Positions 59,915-64,000 of a DNA stretch of 64,000 bases are shown here, piece by piece. The DNA lies in assembly GCF_018129025.1 (NCBI RefSeq), contig NZ_JAAEDI010000002.1, forward strand, positions 186,001 through 250,000, written 5' to 3'. The position numbers and the translations under genes are program-made. A model generated the notes under the pieces. That model was not told where the DNA came from, did not search any database, and worked only from the letters and a program-made list of their open reading frames with translations. Every line of letters begins with the position of its first letter. The first letter of the stretch is position 1. The stretch comes from Neoroseomonas terrae (GTDB lineage Bacteria > Pseudomonadota > Alphaproteobacteria > Acetobacterales > Acetobacteraceae).

Positions 59915-61522
59915 CTACCGCCACCGATGCTTGTCGAGTGCCGCGCGCAAGGCCCCCATCAGCATTTCCCGCGCCGTCGCGTCCGGTGCGCGGTCGATCG
60001 CGTCCTCGACCGCGAGCAGCAGCGCCGCACGCTCGTTGTGCCAGTCAAGGCGGCCAGCCGCGGCTGGATCGGTGCGGCGCCGCGGCGCCTCCTGCCGGAC
60101 CGGTGCTCCGCCTTTCGGCAGCAGGAAGCGTTCATCGAGGGTCGGCATCAGCACCTGCCCGGTCCTGACCGTTCTGTCGGCGGCAACCCGCGTCGCCAGC
60201 GCCTCCATTGCCGGCGGCTCGCCATGAACCAGGAAGACCCCGCCTGTGACCGGTCCGCGCGCCTTCAACCAGTTCGCAAGCTCAGGCGCGTCGGCATGGC
60301 CGGAATAGTCGCGGATCTGCCGGATGGTCGCGGCGACACGGATCGACTCGCCCTGGATGCGGACTTCCTTGCGCCCGTCCAGCAGGAGCCTGCCGAGGGT
60401 CCCTTCGGCCTGGTATCCCGTCAGCAGCACCGTGGCTTCCGGCGACCACAGCCATTGCTTCAGGTGGTGGCGGATGCGCCCCGCATCGCACATCCCCGAA
60501 CCGGCGACGATGATGTGGAAGCCCTCGACGGCCGCAATGGCGCGGGACTGCGCGCCGGTCTCGGTCGGGTGCAGCAGCGGCGAGCGCAAGGCGCGCCGGA
60601 CGGAATCACCCTCCTCCAGGGCGCCGATATTGTCGAGGAATGCCTCGGTCGCACGGATGGCCAGCGGGCTGTCGACGAAGACCGGCGCCTGCGGGATGCG
60701 ACCGGCCTGCATCAGCGTGACCAGGTCCCAGCAGATTTCCTGGGTGCGTTCCACCGCAAAGGCGGGGATCAGCAGCGCGCCGTCGGGACGCACCGCATCC
60801 TTCACGATGCGCTCGAGCCGGTCCCGCCGCTCGGCATGGCTGACACAGGGCTTGTCCTCGTCGCCATAGGTGGATTCGAGGAAGACGTGGTCGACCCCCT
60901 GCGGCCCTTCCGGGTCGCGGTAGAACACCGCGCAGTCGGGGCCGAGGTCGCCCGAGACCAGCACGCGCACCGGGGGGCCGTCGCGCTCGGCGAATTCCAG
61001 TTCGATCGAGGCAGAGCCCAGCATGTGCCCGGCATTCCACCAGCGGGCGCGCACGCCCGGCAGTTCGGCGAAGTCCAGCCAGCGATCCATCGGCACGGCG
61101 CGGAAGGAACGGACGGCATTCGCCGCATCGGCGGCGGTGTAGATCGGCTCGACCATGCCGTGTCCGCGTCGGCGGCTGCGGCGGTTGAGGTTCTCGACCT
61201 CCATCTCCTGCACATGGCCGGAATCCGGCAGCATGACGCTGCACAGGTCGACCGTCGGCGCGGTCGCGTGGATAAGGCCGCGGAAGCCCTGCTTCACCAG
61301 CTTCGGCAGCAGGCCGGAATGGTCGATGTGGGCGTGCGTCAGCAGCACCGCGTCGATCTCTCGCGGGTCGTAGGGGAAGGGCTCCCAGTTCAGCGCCTTC
61401 AGCGTCTTCGGCCCCTGGAACATGCCGCAATCGACGAGGAAGCGGGCGCGACCCGTCTCGAACAGCAGGGACAGGCCGGTGACGGTCTGGGCGGCGCCGC
61501 AGGCGCGGACTGTGACGGGCAT
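59915..61522 (-). CDS. MBL-fold, beta-CASP-type metallo-hydrolase (RNA-exonuclease-like)
   Basis: A 535-residue protein with the metallo-beta-lactamase motif HxHxDH in 'VLLTHAHIDHSGLLPKLVKQ' and 'SGDLGPDCAVF'. The beta-CASP region includes 'VFLESTYGDEDKPC' and 'IIVAGSGMCDAGRIRHHLKQ', and the C-terminal RMMBL domain 'RDYSGHADAPELANWLKARG' plus 'FLVHGEPPAMEALA'. This is the CPSF73/YsgE-like group, usually predicted RNA endo/exonucleases. ATG 61522 is chosen. It is divergent from fnr, with a shared 281-bp region carrying an FNR box. Confidence 0.9.
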   Translation of the reverse strand: MPVTVRACGAAQTVTGLSLLFETGRARFLVDCGMFQGPKTLKALNWEPFPYDPREIDAVLLTHAHIDHSGLLPKLVKQGFRGLIHATAPTVDLCSVMLPDSGHVQEMEVENLNRRSRRRGHGMVEPIYTAADAANAVRSFRAVPMDRWLDFAELPGVRARWWNAGHMLGSASIELEFAERDGPPVRVLVSGDLGPDCAVFYRDPEGPQGVDHVFLESTYGDEDKPCVSHAERRDRLERIVKDAVRPDGALLIPAFAVERTQEICWDLVTLMQAGRIPQAPVFVDSPLAIRATEAFLDNIGALEEGDSVRRALRSPLLHPTETGAQSRAIAAVEGFHIIVAGSGMCDAGRIRHHLKQWLWSPEATVLLTGYQAEGTLGRLLLDGRKEVRIQGESIRVAATIRQIRDYSGHADAPELANWLKARGPVTGGVFLVHGEPPAMEALATRVAADRTVRTGQVLMPTLDERFLLPKGGAPVRQEAPRRRTDPAAAGRLDWHNERAALLLAVEDAIDRAPDATAREMLMGALRAALDKHRWR

Positions 61523-61725
61523 GGCCGCTACGCCGCCGCCGTGCCGCAGGCAGCCGGCGCGGGTCGATGACGGAAGGCGATGGCGCGGGTCATGGGCCTG
61601 AGCTCCTGCCGGTACGGTTCCTCGCCCCCAGTCTCCCCACCCCGCGCCATGGCGCAAGCGCGGGTCCGATGCCCGCGCTCGCGCGTGGCGCGCAGGGCAT
61701 CGCTGTGCCATACAGGCGCCGGCTC

Positions 61726-61739
61726 TTGATGCAGCTCAA
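61726..61739 (+). promoter_or_regulatory. FNR/FixK-type binding site
   Basis: TTGAT-GCAG-CTCAA matches the FNR consensus TTGAT-N4-ATCAA with one mismatch. It lies 65 bases upstream of the fnr start, and about 204 bases from the divergent beta-CASP gene start. It suggests autoregulation and possibly anaerobic control of the divergent gene. Other parts of 61523-61803 show nothing recognisable. Confidence 0.6.
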
Positions 61740-61803
61740 CGGCGATTGCCGCGCTTACCGGCCGGTCGCGCCGACAATCCGCCAGGGCGCTTGAACGGAC
61801 GTC

Positions 61804-62553
61804 ATGCATCCTCTCGACACCACACGGGCGCTGATGGAAGGAACCGGATCCGGGGCCGACATCTGCCTGCGGTGCGGCTCGCGGTCCATCGGTCTCTGTG
61901 CGCCGCTCGACGCCGGGATGCTGGACGACATGGCCGGGGACAGCGAGCGCCACGCGCTCGACGCGCGGGATGCGATCTTCCACCAGGGCGACACGGCCCG
62001 CTTCGTCTACACCCTCACCGAAGGCATGGCGCGGCTGACGCGCGTGCTGCCGGATGGCCGGCAGGCCGTGATCGGCTTCCGCTTCGCCGGCGACACGCTG
62101 GGGTTCACCCCGGCGACCGAGCATGCCTTCGGCGCCGAGATGCTGACCCGCGGCACCATCTGCCGGATCGAGCGGCGGCGGCTGGATACGCTGTTCCGCC
62201 GATATCCGCTGCTGGAGCGTCGCTTCCTGGACCTTTGCGTCCGCGAACTGGCGGCGAGCCAGGACCATATCCTCGCCCTCGGCCGGTTCAGCGCAGAGGA
62301 ACGCGTTGCGGCCTTCCTCGTCTCGCTGGCCGAGGCGCAGGAACGCCGAAACCATGCCGGCCCCGTCTTCGACCTGCCGGCGACGCGCGCCGACATCGGC
62401 GAGTTCCTCGGCCTGACGCTGGAGACGGTCAGCCGTGCCATCTCCGCCTTCCGCAGGCGCGGCTGGATCCGGCTGCATGGCCATAACGGGCTGGAACTGG
62501 TCGACCGGGCCGCGCTGATCGGCCTCGGCAGCGGCGACCGGCCCGGCGCGTGA
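61804..62553 (+). CDS. fnr: FNR-type oxygen-sensing transcriptional regulator
   Basis: A 249-residue Crp/Fnr regulator with the four cysteines of the oxygen-labile [4Fe-4S] sensor: C21, C24 and C32 in 'CLRCGSRSIGLC', and C120 in 'GTICRIERRRL'. The spacing C-x2-C-x7-C plus distal Cys matches FnrL/FnrN. The cNMP-like beta-roll is about 45-140. The HTH is 'ATRADIGEFLGLTLETVSRA', whose E-x2-x-R recognition helix fits TTGAT sites. It is autoregulated by inference from the upstream box. It is followed by oxyR after 71 bp. Confidence 0.92.
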   Translation: MHPLDTTRALMEGTGSGADICLRCGSRSIGLCAPLDAGMLDDMAGDSERHALDARDAIFHQGDTARFVYTLTEGMARLTRVLPDGRQAVIGFRFAGDTLGFTPATEHAFGAEMLTRGTICRIERRRLDTLFRRYPLLERRFLDLCVRELAASQDHILALGRFSAEERVAAFLVSLAEAQERRNHAGPVFDLPATRADIGEFLGLTLETVSRAISAFRRRGWIRLHGHNGLELVDRAALIGLGSGDRPGA

Positions 62554-62624
62554 CCGCGCACCGCATGGCGGCCCCGCATTCCGCCCCCTGGTGGAATTCG
62601 CGTTCGACGTAATCTTTCCCGCCG

Positions 62625-63530
62625 ATGATCGCCCTTCCGAGTCCCCAGCAGCTCCGCTACCTCGTCGCCCTTGCCGAGCACAGCCATTTCGGCCGCGCCG
62701 CCACCGCCTGTGCGGTGACGCAATCGACGCTTTCCTCCGGCATCTTCGCCCTCGAGCGCCAGCTCGACGCCGCCTTGCTCGAACGCACGGGCGGCATGCG
62801 GCCGGTCTTCACGCCGCTCGGGCGGGAACTGGTCGGCCGTGCCCGTACCGCGCTCGCCGCCCTGACCGCGCTGGTCGAGACGGTCGAGACGGCACGCGAC
62901 CCGCTGACCGGTCCGCTGCGCCTCGGCACCATTCCGACCATCGGCCCGTTCCTGCTGCCGCGGCTGATGCCGCGCCTGCGGGAAGCCTTCCCACGGCTGC
63001 GGCTCTGGCTGCGGGAGGACATCACCGAACGCCTCGTCGACGGCCTGGAGGGCGGCAAGCTCGACCTGCTGCTGCTCGCGCTGCCCTGCGATTGCGGAGA
63101 GGTGGAGTCGGTCACCATCGCCGACGATCCCTTCCACGTCGCCATGCCGCCCGCCCATCACCTCGCGGCGCATGCGGAGATCCATCCCGAGGCACTGGCC
63201 GGGGAGCGCCTCATGCTGCTCGAGGACGGCCATTGCCTTCGCGATCACGCGCTGTCCGCCTGCGGCCTGCCCGGGGCCGCGGCCTCCGAGGAATTCGCCG
63301 CCACGTCGCTGCACACGCTGGTGCAGATGGTCGGCGGGGGGCTCGGTCTGACGCTGCTGCCGGCGCTCGCCGTCGCCGGTGGCGTCAGCGCGGGGGCCGA
63401 TGTCGTGGTGCGGCCGCTGGTCGGCGCCTTCGGCCGCCGCATCGCGCTCGCCTGGCGGGCGCGCAGCCCGCGCGCCGAGGAATTCCGCGCCCTCGCCGCG
63501 CCCATTGCGGAGGCCATGCGCGGCCTGTAG
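62625..63530 (+). CDS. oxyR: OxyR peroxide-sensing LysR regulator
   Basis: A 301-residue LysR-type regulator. The N-terminal HTH is 'PSPQQLRYLVALAEHSHFGR' and 'AATACAVTQSTLSSGIFALE'. The redox pair is intact: C204 and C213 in 'EDGHCLRDHALSACGLPG', the same nine-residue spacing as E. coli C199/C208. It is therefore expected to form the intramolecular disulfide on H2O2 exposure and activate catalase/peroxidase genes. None of these is in the window. It is downstream of fnr and upstream of a DUF533-like gene 33 bp away. Confidence 0.93.
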   Translation: MIALPSPQQLRYLVALAEHSHFGRAATACAVTQSTLSSGIFALERQLDAALLERTGGMRPVFTPLGRELVGRARTALAALTALVETVETARDPLTGPLRLGTIPTIGPFLLPRLMPRLREAFPRLRLWLREDITERLVDGLEGGKLDLLLLALPCDCGEVESVTIADDPFHVAMPPAHHLAAHAEIHPEALAGERLMLLEDGHCLRDHALSACGLPGAAASEEFAATSLHTLVQMVGGGLGLTLLPALAVAGGVSAGADVVVRPLVGAFGRRIALAWRARSPRAEEFRALAAPIAEAMRGL

Positions 63531-63562
63531 CAACGGGTGAGGGAGAGGGAAGGGACCGGGCG

Positions 63563-64000
63563 ATGGCACAGTTCGACCTCGGCGGCATTCTCGGCGCGGT
63601 GCTCGGCGGCGGTGGCCGCACGAGGGGCCGCAGCGGTGGCCAGCAGCAGCTCGGCCGCGCCATCGCGGTGCTGGCCGGCGCCGCCATCGAGGCCATGGCC
63701 AAGGCGCAGCAGGCGTCCGCCCCGGCACCCGAGGTCCCCCCGCGCAGCGGCGCGCGCAGGCCCGCCCCCGCAGGATGGGACCAGCCCGTTCCCGCCGGCC
63801 AGCCCGCCCGCAAGCCGGCGCCGATGCGCGGCAGCGTTCCGTCGGCCGGCGGTCCCTGGGGCCGTGGCACGCCATCCGCGAAGCCCGCCCCCACCGCGAA
63901 CGATCCGTGGTCGCCCGTGCCGGGCGCGCCACCGCCCCCGCCCATCGCCGCCGAGGACCGCGAGGGGCTGCTGATGCTTCGCGCCATGATCGCGGCGGCC
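63563..64000 (+). CDS. DUF533/TerB-like protein, 3' end outside window
   Basis: Open from ATG 63563 to the window edge: 146 codons. The N-terminal 45 residues (AQFDLGGILGAVLGGGGRTR) are Gly-rich and followed by an alanine-rich helix. A long Pro/Ala-rich linker then leads to 'AAEDREGLLMLRAMIAAA', which looks like the start of the DUF533 (YebE, TerB-like) domain. DUF533 proteins are helical and membrane-associated with unknown function. The CDS is cut before the domain completes, so this is tentative. Confidence 0.6.
   Translation, partial: MAQFDLGGILGAVLGGGGRTRGRSGGQQQLGRAIAVLAGAAIEAMAKAQQASAPAPEVPPRSGARRPAPAGWDQPVPAGQPARKPAPMRGSVPSAGGPWGRGTPSAKPAPTANDPWSPVPGAPPPPPIAAEDREGLLMLRAMIAAA

Overview
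The window is a high-GC (roughly 70% by eye), gene-dense stretch of an alphaproteobacterial chromosome. Three things place it there: a ChpT phosphotransferase with a CtrA master regulator, an AcpXL/LpxXL-type very-long-chain fatty acid (VLCFA) cluster for lipid A, and several Bug/TctC solute-binding proteins. A Rhodospirillales/Acetobacteraceae (Roseomonas-like) host is my best guess; this is inference from gene content, not from a marker gene. One tRNA (Leu-CAA) is present. I see no rRNA, CRISPR array, insertion sequence, integrase or prophage.

Layout. 1-5.6 kb (minus strand): partial MFS transporter, nadK, a nitrilase-fold amidase, a small membrane protein, moaA, a TauE/SafE exporter and a DUF3553 protein. 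5.6-12.6 kb: chpT, then a chemotaxis-like operon cheA(with REC)-cheW-cheY(frameshifted)-cheB-cheR, facing ctrA on the opposite strand. 12.7-19.1 kb: an alpha/beta hydrolase and the complete VLCFA lipid A set acpXL-fabZXL-fabF2XL-fabF1XL-adh2XL-lpxXL. 19.3-23.1 kb: ClC channel, flavin reductase-like protein, tRNA-Leu, cupin, GST and a DsbB-like protein. 23.5-26.5 kb: a tctBAC tricarboxylate transporter operon. 26.7-34.3 kb (plus strand): a catabolic-looking operon of a ThDP enzyme, a CUT1-type ABC importer, a D-2-hydroxyacid dehydrogenase and a DUF3830 protein, followed by an atypical alpha/beta hydrolase gene. 35.6-45 kb: three orphan Bug proteins, a HerA/DUF87-like ATPase, a second ThDP enzyme and a large multidomain glycosyltransferase. 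45-53.5 kb: hemolysin III, metallophosphoesterase, photolyase, an orphan oligopeptide-type binding protein, YbaK, LigT, GST, a DHFR-fold reductase with a divergent HxlR regulator, and an ArsC/YffB protein. 53.8-61.5 kb: a TetR-led operon of VOC/DUF1428/SRPBCC proteins, an acyl-CoA dehydrogenase, a D-2-hydroxyacid dehydrogenase and a beta-CASP metallo-beta-lactamase protein. 61.8-64 kb: FNR with its own FNR box, OxyR with both redox cysteines, and a partial DUF533-like protein.

How the parts fit. ChpT and CtrA bracket a complete chemotaxis-like module, which ties the cell-cycle/motility phosphorelay to chemosensory signalling. The VLCFA cluster would build and attach a long acyl chain to lipid A. 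The transport modules point to a scavenging heterotroph of organic acids and sugar-like compounds. FNR and OxyR side by side give oxygen and peroxide sensing.

The most unusual signal is a family of paired-hairpin intergenic elements at six sites (about 1.3, 15.7, 23.3, 36.6, 38.6 and 53.6 kb). Each has a GC-rich 'GGAGGGGC...GCCCCTCC' hairpin and a second 'CCAAAGGCC...GGCCTTTGG' hairpin. In the complete copies both are mirrored at the other end of a variable core. At some sites the second hairpin has a different sequence but keeps its base pairing.
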